Below are positions 17,563 through 24,601 of a DNA stretch of 64,000 nt, piece by piece (the first letter of the stretch is position 1; every line of letters starts with the position of its first letter). A model generated the notes under the pieces. That model had not been told where the DNA came from. It saw only the letters and a program-made list of their open reading frames with translations, and ran no database searches. Source of the DNA: Nodosilinea sp. E11 (lineage in GTDB: Bacteria; Cyanobacteriota; Cyanobacteriia; Phormidesmidales; Phormidesmidaceae). The DNA lies in contig NZ_CP136520.1 of assembly GCF_032813545.1 (NCBI RefSeq), forward strand, positions 924,001 through 988,000, in the 5' to 3' direction. The translations under genes and the position numbers were made by a program.

Positions 17563-17694
17563 GCGTATTTAAGGAACAGTGAATATAGGGATGAGGCCCG
17601 TCGCCGCTGCTGACAGGGCCAAATAGTCCCCTCCTCGCTCGGCGGTCAATCAGCCAGGCTGATCTGGAGAAAGTTTTGCGGCGTTTTTGTGGCG

Positions 17695-18168
17695 TTATGG
17701 ATCGGCGTTGTAAATATGTGGAGTCGGCAATATGAGTCGTTCGCCATTCACCGTGAGGGATATGGTTGAGGACGAGGCTGAGGGCAGGGGGGCCGGTGCT
17801 GAGGCGATCGCTGCGGCCACCGCGATCACCTGCTCCCGCCCGGTCTGGTGCAGTGTGGTGAGCCAGGCCCAACCACAGTCAACCAGGCGTTCTACATTGA
17901 CTCCTTCGTAGGCGGGTTCAAAGGGGCGCAGACGGTTGACTCCTTCTCCTAGGAGAATGCTGGCCCCTTGCCAGTTGTGGTTGCTCAGATGGTACAGGCC
18001 TACCGCAATCTGCAAAATACCCTGGTAAAAAGGTTTGTCAGTGGTGTTTGCTTCCATCCAGATCGCTTCCAATACATCGTGGCAGGCGTAGTAATCACCT
18101 TGGTTAAACAGGGTAATTCCCTCCTTTAGACGGGGATCAACACTTTCGGTAGAGCTATTTAAGGCCAT
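17695..18168 (-). CDS. DUF309 domain-containing protein
   Basis: A 157-aa protein from the ATG at 18168; an ORF extension to 18204 adds twelve residues without family similarity. DUF309 is shown by FNQGDYYACHDVLEAIWME followed by FYQGILQIAVGLYHL, the conserved helical core containing two His residues and a Glu. The C-terminus (from residue 105) is Ala/Ser/Pro-rich. Family function is unknown. It sits upstream of, and on the same strand as, the cysteine desulfurase, with about 280 bases between, and is divergent from glmM. Confidence 0.85.
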   Translation of the reverse strand: MALNSSTESVDPRLKEGITLFNQGDYYACHDVLEAIWMEANTTDKPFYQGILQIAVGLYHLSNHNWQGASILLGEGVNRLRPFEPAYEGVNVERLVDCGWAWLTTLHQTGREQVIAVAAAIASAPAPLPSASSSTISLTVNGERLILPTPHIYNADP

Positions 18169-18259
18169 GACAATGGTGTAACTGATCCAGAGGGATGGTT
18201 CCATCCTAAGGCAGAGGTGTTATCCTCCACTGTGAGTGTGAGGTGTGAGGAAAATTAAC

Positions 18260-19735
18260 ATGGTAAGTTCTCCAGTCAGACCGCCGGGCATTGTACCTGC
18301 TGACAAACCGAGCAAAGGTACAGAGACCACCGCAGAGCTATCGGCTTTGGGACTAGGTAGATTGCAACTCCCCTCTGGCCCACTATTTGGTACCGACGGT
18401 ATTCGCGGCAAAGCCGGGGATCTTTTGACGGCTCCTTTGGCTATGGAAATTGGCTATTGGGCTGGGCTGGTTATGCAGGCTGAGGGATTAGCCGAGGGGC
18501 CAGTGATTTTAGGCCAAGACTCCCGCACCTCGGGGCCAATGCTGGCTTCGGCACTGTCCGCTGGGCTGACCTCTGCTGGTTTAGATGTATGGCACATTGG
18601 GCTGTGCCCGACCCCAGCCGTAGCCTACCTAGCCGAGTCCTGCCAGGCTTTAGGAGGAATCATGATTTCGGCCAGCCACAACCCACCTGCCGACAATGGC
18701 ATTAAGTTTTTTGGGGGCGATGGTACCAAGCTAGGCAGTACTGTACAGGCCGCTATTGAAGCCGCCTTGCGGGGCCAAGCCAATGGGGTCGCTGCTGTGA
18801 CCTTGCCCTGGGGACAGTGCTACTACCGGCCTGAGTTGGTCAATCGCTACGCCAGCTTTCTGCATGAACCCCTTCAGCCTGGCCTCGATCTAGCAGGCAT
18901 GAAGGTGGTGCTCGATATGGCCTGGGGATCAGCCACTCGCCTAGCAGAGCAGGTGTTTTTGGAAGCTGGCGCTGAAGTCATTGCTCTGCATGGTGCTCCC
19001 GATGGCGATCGCATTAATGTTGATTGCGGATCGACTCACCTTGAGCCGATCAAAGCGGCGATCGCAGCCCACGGAGCCGATTTGGGCTTTGCCTTTGATG
19101 GCGATGCCGACCGGGTAATGGCGGTAGATTCCCAAGGTCGGGTAGTCGATGGCGACTATATTCTCTATCTCTGGGGTCAGCACCTACAAGATCAGGGGCG
19201 ACTGCCCAATCACACTTTGATCTCTACGGTAATGGCTAATCTGGGCTTTGAGCGCGCCTGGGAAAAGCTGGGAGGCACCCTGGTGCGGACCCAGGTGGGC
19301 GACCAAAATGTCTACAGCGAAATGGTTAACCGAGGGGCCAAGCTCGGAGGCGAACAGTCAGGTCATATCCTCTGCCATCACTACAGTCTGACAGGCGACG
19401 GCATTCTCACCGCGTTGCATCTGGCGACGTTGGTACAGAGCTTAGGCGGGTCGTTGGCGGCCTTAGTCGATAACAGCTTTCAGACCTACCCGCAGAAACT
19501 TCAGAATGTGGCCGTAGTCGATCGCGATCGCCGCCTTAACTGGCAAGACTGCACCCCGGTTTGCCAAGCCGTGGAAGCCGCCGAGCAAGCCATGGGCAAC
19601 GAGGGTCGGGTGCTAGTGCGCCCCTCCGGCACCGAGCCAGTAATTCGAGTGATGGTCGAAGCCATTGATGCAGACCTAGTCGATCGCTGGACGCAGCATA
19701 TTGTGCAGTCAGTCAGCCAGCACCTGGCAGTGTAA
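18260..19735 (+). CDS. glmM: Phosphoglucosamine mutase
   Basis: Converts glucosamine-6-phosphate to glucosamine-1-phosphate for peptidoglycan and lipopolysaccharide precursors; 491 aa from the ATG at 18260, which has a GAGG ribosome site nine bases upstream. A GTG at 18245 is an alternative start. The alpha-D-phosphohexomutase signature is complete: [11 protein letters not shown] near the start, the phosphoserine loop [15 protein letters not shown], the metal loop [12 protein letters not shown], the sugar loop GGEQSGH, and the phosphate loop [12 protein letters not shown] at the end. The N-terminal 45 residues before FGTDGIRG are a cyanobacterial-type extension. Confidence 0.95.
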   Translation: MVSSPVRPPGIVPADKPSKGTETTAELSALGLGRLQLPSGPLFGTDGIRGKAGDLLTAPLAMEIGYWAGLVMQAEGLAEGPVILGQDSRTSGPMLASALSAGLTSAGLDVWHIGLCPTPAVAYLAESCQALGGIMISASHNPPADNGIKFFGGDGTKLGSTVQAAIEAALRGQANGVAAVTLPWGQCYYRPELVNRYASFLHEPLQPGLDLAGMKVVLDMAWGSATRLAEQVFLEAGAEVIALHGAPDGDRINVDCGSTHLEPIKAAIAAHGADLGFAFDGDADRVMAVDSQGRVVDGDYILYLWGQHLQDQGRLPNHTLISTVMANLGFERAWEKLGGTLVRTQVGDQNVYSEMVNRGAKLGGEQSGHILCHHYSLTGDGILTALHLATLVQSLGGSLAALVDNSFQTYPQKLQNVAVVDRDRRLNWQDCTPVCQAVEAAEQAMGNEGRVLVRPSGTEPVIRVMVEAIDADLVDRWTQHIVQSVSQHLAV

Positions 19736-19773
19736 ATCGTTTCCCATACTAACGTTGAGGAACCGCTAAAAAA

Positions 19774-19877
19774 TCGGCGTTGCTGAATAAGGGTATGAAT
19801 CGAAAATACAATGTCTTCCGTAAAGGTGATGGCCATTCACCTCTACCTAAATTCATGCCTCGATTCAGCAACACCGA
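19774..19877. mobile_element. MITE-like element with IS5-type inverted ends
   Basis: Two ends of about 27 bases face each other: GGCGTTGCTGAATAAGGG and the reverse complement of the right end, GGTGTTGCTGAATCGAGG, with about five mismatches over the whole arm. GGCnTTGnTGAATAA is the style of end found in the IS903/IS5 group. Only about 50 bases lie between the arms, including a hairpin (AGGTGA / TCACCT at 19823-19842), and there is no transposase. This fits a non-autonomous miniature element or a deletion remnant. No clear target-site duplication is visible. Confidence 0.6.
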
Positions 19878-19901
19878 CTAAAGCGATACAGAAAGCGGCT
19901 T

Positions 19902-19953
19902 ATACCAAATCCTACTTGGCTAGCCCCCCATGCCACTGGGCGAACGGCGGTAA
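19902..19953 (+). repeat. Interspersed repeat, copy 1
   Basis: Begins ATACCAAATCCTACTTGG and continues to a CACTGGGCGAAC motif. A closely matching copy lies on the opposite strand at 28439-28490, and a shorter diverged copy at 38004-38033. It is adjacent to the MITE-like element. Confidence 0.6.
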
Positions 19954-20060
19954 GGCCTCAGGCCAAGCCAATGCCCTTACAGGTTGACCGGTTGGGAATC
20001 CATTGTTGAGTTCCTTGACGCTGGGCTAACGACTCGACCGGTCTAATGAAAGTTTCTAAT

Positions 20061-21035
20061 TTATTTAAACCAAGTTGGCGGGAGGAGAAAAATTGGACCC
20101 GCAGGGTGTACTCGAATAGAATTTCCAAAGATGTTTAACCATTCCTCAAAGATCTTTTCAAAATGAGGCGCTTGTAATAAATTTATTGCTGTCATGCCCA
20201 AGCAATTGGTCAAGTGAATTCTGGCCCGACGCCCATCAAAGTTGCTGTAAGCACCATCTAGAATGGTGTAAAAGTCAACAGTCATAACGGAATTCGATGA
20301 TCCTGAAGTTTGCAAAGATGAGGTGGTTTTCCTGTGTTTCCAGATTCCTGAGTAGGCACAAAACTTTGATGGGGCAAACTTGCGAGAGTAAGGATCAAAC
20401 ACAAAATAGGTGATGGTACGTTGTCCCCATTTGTCTTGAGCAGTAGGATCATGGAGAATTTCGTAGTTCCATTGCCTAAGATTTAGGAAAACTTCAAGAA
20501 AATCTCCAGCGAAGTGAAGTCGTCTATCCTGAAGATCAAGAACAAACTCGGATACTGAAATTGCACGAAATATCTCGGCCTTAATGTCAAGTGACTCAAC
20601 AAGAATGAGTTCTTGAGGTAGATGATTTATTCTTTTGATCTCCCTGGGTGAAAATTGGGGTAGCAGAACAGTTTGAAAGGCATTCATCCCAACCTCTCTC
20701 ATCAGGGAAATGGAGTTGGCTGCCAAGTTGCGTCTCCCCCTGGTTACATGAGAGCTAACCATGCTAATAAAGGCATCATTTGAGTGCTGCGGCTTAAACA
20801 AGTGGGACGTCGCAAACTTGGCATGGTTGGCGACCGGATCAGCCCTGCTAATTTCAAACTCAATCCAAAGCTTTTTGCTATCTTGCTCTCTTTCTAGAAG
20901 TATATCCACTCTAGATGAATAGCCCAATACATTAACCAATTCTTTCGGCAATACTTGAACTTCTGAGCGGCACGACCAACCATGAGGAAGTTGTCTAGCG
21001 AACTCAGCTTGTAGAAAGGCAGTCAAGTAGCCCAT
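20061..21035 (-). CDS. Putative PD-(D/E)xK nuclease-like accessory protein
   Basis: A 324-aa soluble protein that I do not recognise as a known family. Residues 20-68 show the order expected of a restriction-like core: a Glu at 25, then RVDILLERE with Asp44 ending a hydrophobic strand, then LWIEFEISRADP with Glu59-x-Glu61 in a second strand. The canonical Lys is replaced by Glu, a variation known in some members of this superfamily. The C-terminal half has another mixed domain with RARIHLTNCLGMTAINLL. The gene is visibly A+T-richer than its neighbours and lies alone between a MITE-like element and a tRNA gene, which points to horizontal gain. Nuclease activity and a defence role are inference. 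Confidence 0.55.
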   Translation of the reverse strand: MGYLTAFLQAEFARQLPHGWSCRSEVQVLPKELVNVLGYSSRVDILLEREQDSKKLWIEFEISRADPVANHAKFATSHLFKPQHSNDAFISMVSSHVTRGRRNLAANSISLMREVGMNAFQTVLLPQFSPREIKRINHLPQELILVESLDIKAEIFRAISVSEFVLDLQDRRLHFAGDFLEVFLNLRQWNYEILHDPTAQDKWGQRTITYFVFDPYSRKFAPSKFCAYSGIWKHRKTTSSLQTSGSSNSVMTVDFYTILDGAYSNFDGRRARIHLTNCLGMTAINLLQAPHFEKIFEEWLNIFGNSIRVHPAGPIFLLPPTWFK

Positions 21036-21361
21036 TATCGTTTTATGGCTGCAAACAGGCTAAGCCGGGTCGTTTCGCTAGAATTTGGGCACTTGCAGCT
21101 TTAACCCGACACAGGCAAAGCTCAATCCCAGCTTCCATGATAGACCCACCGATTCAAGCGGTTCTGTTCCTATAACTAACTGGGACAGTAGAAGGGCCAC
21201 GAGTCTCCAGAAAGTATCTAATTGCAACGCTTTGGCAAGATTCATAGATCCTGTCGAGGCGGCGGACAATCGTCGCGATCGCCCAATCTATAGCCGAGAC
21301 GAACCATAAATGATACTCAGTCAGATGATTATCGTGGCTTGTGCTAGCCTAGTGTATCCTC
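21036..21361. other. Intergenic region upstream of the nuclease-like gene
   Basis: Holds the promoter side of the minus-strand gene at 20061-21035. Short ORFs on both strands overlap each other here, have atypical composition and no supporting signals, so I do not call a gene. Confidence 0.3.
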
Positions 21362-21409
21362 AAAAGCACTGATGCATAAGGGCTGGAACCTTTACGCATC
21401 AGTGCTTTT
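21362..21409. terminator. Strong terminator-like hairpin after tRNA-Val
   Basis: AAAAGCACTGATGC (21362-21375) and GCATCAGTGCTTTT (21396-21409) are perfectly complementary over 14 bases, with a T-run at the 3' side in either direction. It starts seven bases beyond the 3' end of the minus-strand tRNA gene and is its probable transcription terminator. Confidence 0.75.
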
Positions 21410-21416
21410 GCTGTAT

Positions 21417-21487
21417 GGGCGATACTGGTTTCGAACCAGTGACCTCTTCCGTGTGAAGGAAGCGCGCTACCACTGTGCTAATCGCCC
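21417..21487 (-). tRNA. tRNA-Val (anticodon CAC)
   Basis: The minus strand folds into a complete cloverleaf: acceptor stem GGGCGAT with ATCGCCC, a D-arm containing AGTGGTAGC, an anticodon stem CTTCC/GGAAG around the loop TTCACAC (anticodon CAC, reading GUG), and a T-arm ACTGG-TTCGAAA-CCAGT. The 3' CCA is not encoded. tRNA genes are frequent integration sites, and the accessory patch at 19.7-21 kb lies on its 3' side. Confidence 0.95.
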
Positions 21488-21541
21488 TTGGGCTTTATAA
21501 GATAGCACATCGTCTGTACAGGTTTAGCAAAAATTTTGTGG

Positions 21542-22021
21542 TTAAGCCATATTGGGCGGAATAGGGCTAGTTTGCTGGGCTTGTTGCAGCTGAGCTTGAA
21601 TCAAAGCCTGTACATCTTGGCGACGAATTTCGACACCGTGGCCAATTTTGCCGGGGGTTTCAAAAAAGATCAGGCTGTCGATAGGCTGCATAGCCAGCAG
21701 TTGAAAGAGGATGTGCACGACTGGCACCGGCAGTGCCATCACCTGGGGATCGTTGGCGGATTGGCCAGTAGCCGCATCTTGCAGGGTGGGATAGGCATAA
21801 ACGATATTTTTTTGGCTGTCGGGCTGGGTGCGGTTGCTGAGAGTAGTCATCATCCACCCCTGCTCTAGGGTTTGTAGCACGTAGTACTGCTCGTGCTTGA
21901 GCTGGCCTGCGATCGCCTTTAAAGTCGGTGCAATGGTGGTAATGGCGTTAGCGGTTACTCCATCGTCAGGGGCATTTTGTTGGAGAGAGGCGACTTGAGC
22001 GTCGAGATCCATTGCGATCAC
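21542..22021 (-). CDS. Conserved hypothetical cyanobacterial-type protein
   Basis: A 159-aa soluble protein with no domain I can name. It has a helical N-terminus, then LKHEQYYVLQTLEQGWMMTTLSNR, a strand-rich middle, the hydrophobic MALPVPVVHILFQLLAMQPIDSLIFFETPG, and a Gln-rich tail. Codon use and composition match neighbouring genes, supporting it as real. An ATG three codons in (22012) is an alternative start. It stands alone, divergent from the hetZ-like gene. Confidence 0.7.
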   Translation of the reverse strand: MIAMDLDAQVASLQQNAPDDGVTANAITTIAPTLKAIAGQLKHEQYYVLQTLEQGWMMTTLSNRTQPDSQKNIVYAYPTLQDAATGQSANDPQVMALPVPVVHILFQLLAMQPIDSLIFFETPGKIGHGVEIRRQDVQALIQAQLQQAQQTSPIPPNMA

Positions 22022-22328
22022 CGGGTATTGAGCAGAAAGGTAGCAGTGCTAGCGACAGATATCCCTAGGTCAATCGGCTGAATTCTCACATCGCCCTTAG
22101 ACGATTTGTCCATATATTTACGGACAGATGCTAGGATGTTGGACAACTTACAACCTGGGTTATTCTACCGATACGGCTGCTATTTATCTTTCAACTTACC
22201 CGAGGCTGGCGTTTTCGACCAGTCTAGCTGAGGTAAGCCTGCTGCCAGGTTGTAGGGGGCTGCATCCACCGCGTCACATACCTGAATATCGCTTCACTGT
22301 TTTGTGTAGCTTTTTGAGGATAGCCAGA
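22022..22328. promoter_or_regulatory. Upstream region of the hetZ-like gene
   Basis: About 300 bases between divergent genes. The translation in the hetZ frame continues upstream but is unlike coding sequence, so I treat it as leader DNA. A modest inverted repeat TGTCC-N10-GGACA (22108-22127) is present. Confidence 0.3.
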
Positions 22329-23462
22329 TTGAGTCAGGGTATCTGTACGTTGAGCGTGGATTCGCTTAGCCAGCTTTTCTACCAAGAATTAAAAACCGGC
22401 ACTGCGGCCCCCGAAACAGGATGTCGGCAGCTTGCCCAGCGTTTGGCCACAGAGGTACAGCGCATCTGTAGCGAGAGCGATCGCATTCAGGCATCGGGCG
22501 ATGTCGAATCCTGGGCCAAGTCTTTAGGCAAGCATCGTCTAGAGCAGTGTTTTAAGTACTACAACTTAGGATCACGTCAGGGGCGCGTTGAACTGCACAG
22601 CACCCTCAGCGCCATTGTCTATCGCTACATCACACCGCCCCAGGTGCAAACCAGCTATCAGGCGCGGTTAGCCCTGATCGAAGACTTCTTACAGATTTTC
22701 TACGTCGAAGCGCTCAATGCCTTTCGACGAGAGAATCAGCTAGCCGATCGCTACCAGCCCCGCACCCTGCTAGAACTCGCCGAGTTCATGGCCTTTTCAG
22801 AGCGCTACGGCAAGCGCCGCATTCCCCTACCGGGTCGTCGCAGCCAGCAGCTAATCATTCTGCGGGCCCAGACATTCTCTAAGCAGCAGCCCCCAGAGCT
22901 CGCGATTGATATTGAGCAAGCCACTGATTACGGCGGTGACGGCGATGATGTGCGCCCGGCGGCCTCCCACCAGCGGGTGCGCGAAGAGATGATCGCCCAG
23001 ACCGATGATCTACCCGAAAATTCTCTACGGGGCCGGGTGGTCGAAGAGCTGCTGGCGTACCTCAAAGAGCGCAACCAGGACGAATGTGCCGACTATTTCA
23101 CCCTGCGACTGCTCGACCTACCCACTCAAGAGATAGAGTCGCTGCTCAACCTCACCCCTCGCCAGCGCGACTATCTACAGCAACGGTTTAAGTATCATTT
23201 GTTGCGCTTTGCCCTGTCACACCATTGGGAACTGGTGCATGAGTGGCTGGAGGCGGGTCTAGAGACCAACTTAGGCCTGACCCTTCAGCAGTGGCAGCAG
23301 TTGCAAGATACGATCAGCGTCAAGCAAACTAAGTTACTAACCCTTAAACAGCAGGGCGTATCCGATGGCGAAGCAGCTAAGATCTTGGCCATGACCCCTA
23401 CCCAGTTTCAAAAACAGTGGACTAAGCTGCTGGAGCAGGCTTGGGAAATTCGTAACGTTTAA
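22329..23462 (+). CDS. hetZ: HetZ-related protein
   Basis: Homologue of HetZ, a DNA-binding protein needed early in heterocyst differentiation in Anabaena. The conserved core is easy to see: RVELHSTLSAIVYRYITPPQ, ALNAFRRENQL, LLELAEFMAFSERYGKRRIPLPGRRSQQL when read in sections, and a C-terminal pair of helix-turn-helix-like segments (LTPRQRDYLQQRF and VSDGEAAKILAMTPTQFQKQW). The frame is open from 22128, but the first 67 codons are not family-like. The TTG at 22329 is preferred because GAGGA lies eight bases upstream, giving 377 aa. GTG at 22356 is another option. The patU-like gene follows 39 bases later, the same order as in Anabaena. Confidence 0.78.
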   Translation: MSQGICTLSVDSLSQLFYQELKTGTAAPETGCRQLAQRLATEVQRICSESDRIQASGDVESWAKSLGKHRLEQCFKYYNLGSRQGRVELHSTLSAIVYRYITPPQVQTSYQARLALIEDFLQIFYVEALNAFRRENQLADRYQPRTLLELAEFMAFSERYGKRRIPLPGRRSQQLIILRAQTFSKQQPPELAIDIEQATDYGGDGDDVRPAASHQRVREEMIAQTDDLPENSLRGRVVEELLAYLKERNQDECADYFTLRLLDLPTQEIESLLNLTPRQRDYLQQRFKYHLLRFALSHHWELVHEWLEAGLETNLGLTLQQWQQLQDTISVKQTKLLTLKQQGVSDGEAAKILAMTPTQFQKQWTKLLEQAWEIRNV

Positions 23463-23501
23463 GATCTCTCAAACATCCATCCGGACAGACCGTGCCAGGC
23501 C

Positions 23502-24506
23502 ATGAATAGAGACTCAGATATCCCCGAAGACATCCTTCTAAGGCTTTTACTAGAGCCCCTTTCGACGGATGACTCGCCATCAGGAACGCACTTTTTTCCG
23601 GCGGTTGATGCTGAGACGGCTGAGCTGGAGGGGCTAGATACTGCACCTACCTCTCAGGTCTACCCTGGCTTTGAGACATCTACTCCAGCATCAGCAACGC
23701 CAGGTAACGCCGCGATCGATAGTAACGACACCCCTGTTTTTGACTCTGGAGACCTATCCACTGTGCAACCTCATTTCGAAGCCCTTTTGAAGCGCCGCCT
23801 GCGGCAAGAGATTACCCAACGCCCGCCTCTGTTTCCTTGGGAAAAAGGATTGCAAGAGTATCCTGACACCCTAAAGTCTGGCACAGCGTCTATTTGGTTA
23901 GACCACCTCAAAAATCTTTCGGTTCCCAGCAGGCTGCCCGAAGAGGTCTTGAGCGATCTATTCAACCAGTGCCAGCAAGCAGTACACGAAATTCGCCAAA
24001 CCGGACGACGGCTAGTGGTCGCGGTAGAAGAGTTGTTTCCCGACCAGCCCCAAACCCTAGAATATATTGCAGGACTAGTGGCTCGGCCTGCCTATCGCTC
24101 GGCCCAGACGCAAACCCTGGCTCAGGTCGATTACGCCACTGCATCCACCCCGCAGCAGGTGGCCCTGGCTATGCTGGCTGCCCAGGGTATTTTTGAAGCC
24201 CTGTCGCTAACGGTATCGGCGACCAACCCCACCCAAACGCAAACTTGGCTGGCCACAGCGGGTGCGCTGACAGTGCAGGCTACCTATCAGGCAGCTCCAG
24301 ATTGTCAGCTTGAGGTGAGGGTGCTGCTGCCGACTAGCGGCAGTTTGGTGCTCACTGCGCTGGGCGATACCCTAGGATCTGAGCGCACAACCCCCGGTGA
24401 GTTGGTGTTGCGCTTGGTAGCCGCACCCGGTGCGGTACATCGTTTGGATGTCAGTCTGGAAGGGGAGACTCCGTTAAGCTTTCAGATTGTAGTGGCCGAT
24501 GATTAA
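23502..24506 (+). CDS. patU: PatU-like protein
   Basis: A 334-aa protein with an acidic, Thr/Ser-rich N-terminus (MNRDSDIPEDILLRLLLEPL), a linker, then a helical region beginning LKRRLRQEITQRPPLFPWEKG followed by WLDHLKNLSVPSRLPEEVLSDL. The PPLFPWE segment and the position directly behind hetZ are characteristic of PatU. In Anabaena the gene is split into patU5 and patU3; here it is a single ORF, as reported for filamentous cyanobacteria without heterocysts. The C-terminal 100 residues form a strand-rich domain. Its molecular function is not established. Confidence 0.72.
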   Translation: MNRDSDIPEDILLRLLLEPLSTDDSPSGTHFFPAVDAETAELEGLDTAPTSQVYPGFETSTPASATPGNAAIDSNDTPVFDSGDLSTVQPHFEALLKRRLRQEITQRPPLFPWEKGLQEYPDTLKSGTASIWLDHLKNLSVPSRLPEEVLSDLFNQCQQAVHEIRQTGRRLVVAVEELFPDQPQTLEYIAGLVARPAYRSAQTQTLAQVDYATASTPQQVALAMLAAQGIFEALSLTVSATNPTQTQTWLATAGALTVQATYQAAPDCQLEVRVLLPTSGSLVLTALGDTLGSERTTPGELVLRLVAAPGAVHRLDVSLEGETPLSFQIVVADD

Positions 24507-24601
24507 CCCTCCCGATTGAGGCAGGTGCAGGCCTCTGCCTTAATCTGGGCAGAGGCTAGTTCAGCGGTTAGCATGGAGGCGACCCTCACCCCGTTGCCGC
24601 C

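Noticed and set aside
17546-17872. A 108-codon ORF overlapping the end of the DUF309 gene
   Set aside because: It lies in another frame of the same strand over a clear DUF309 coding region and has no similarity to known proteins.
21078-21309. Overlapping short ORFs on both strands between the nuclease-like gene and tRNA-Val
   Set aside because: Neither has a ribosome site, normal composition or a family match, and they exclude each other.
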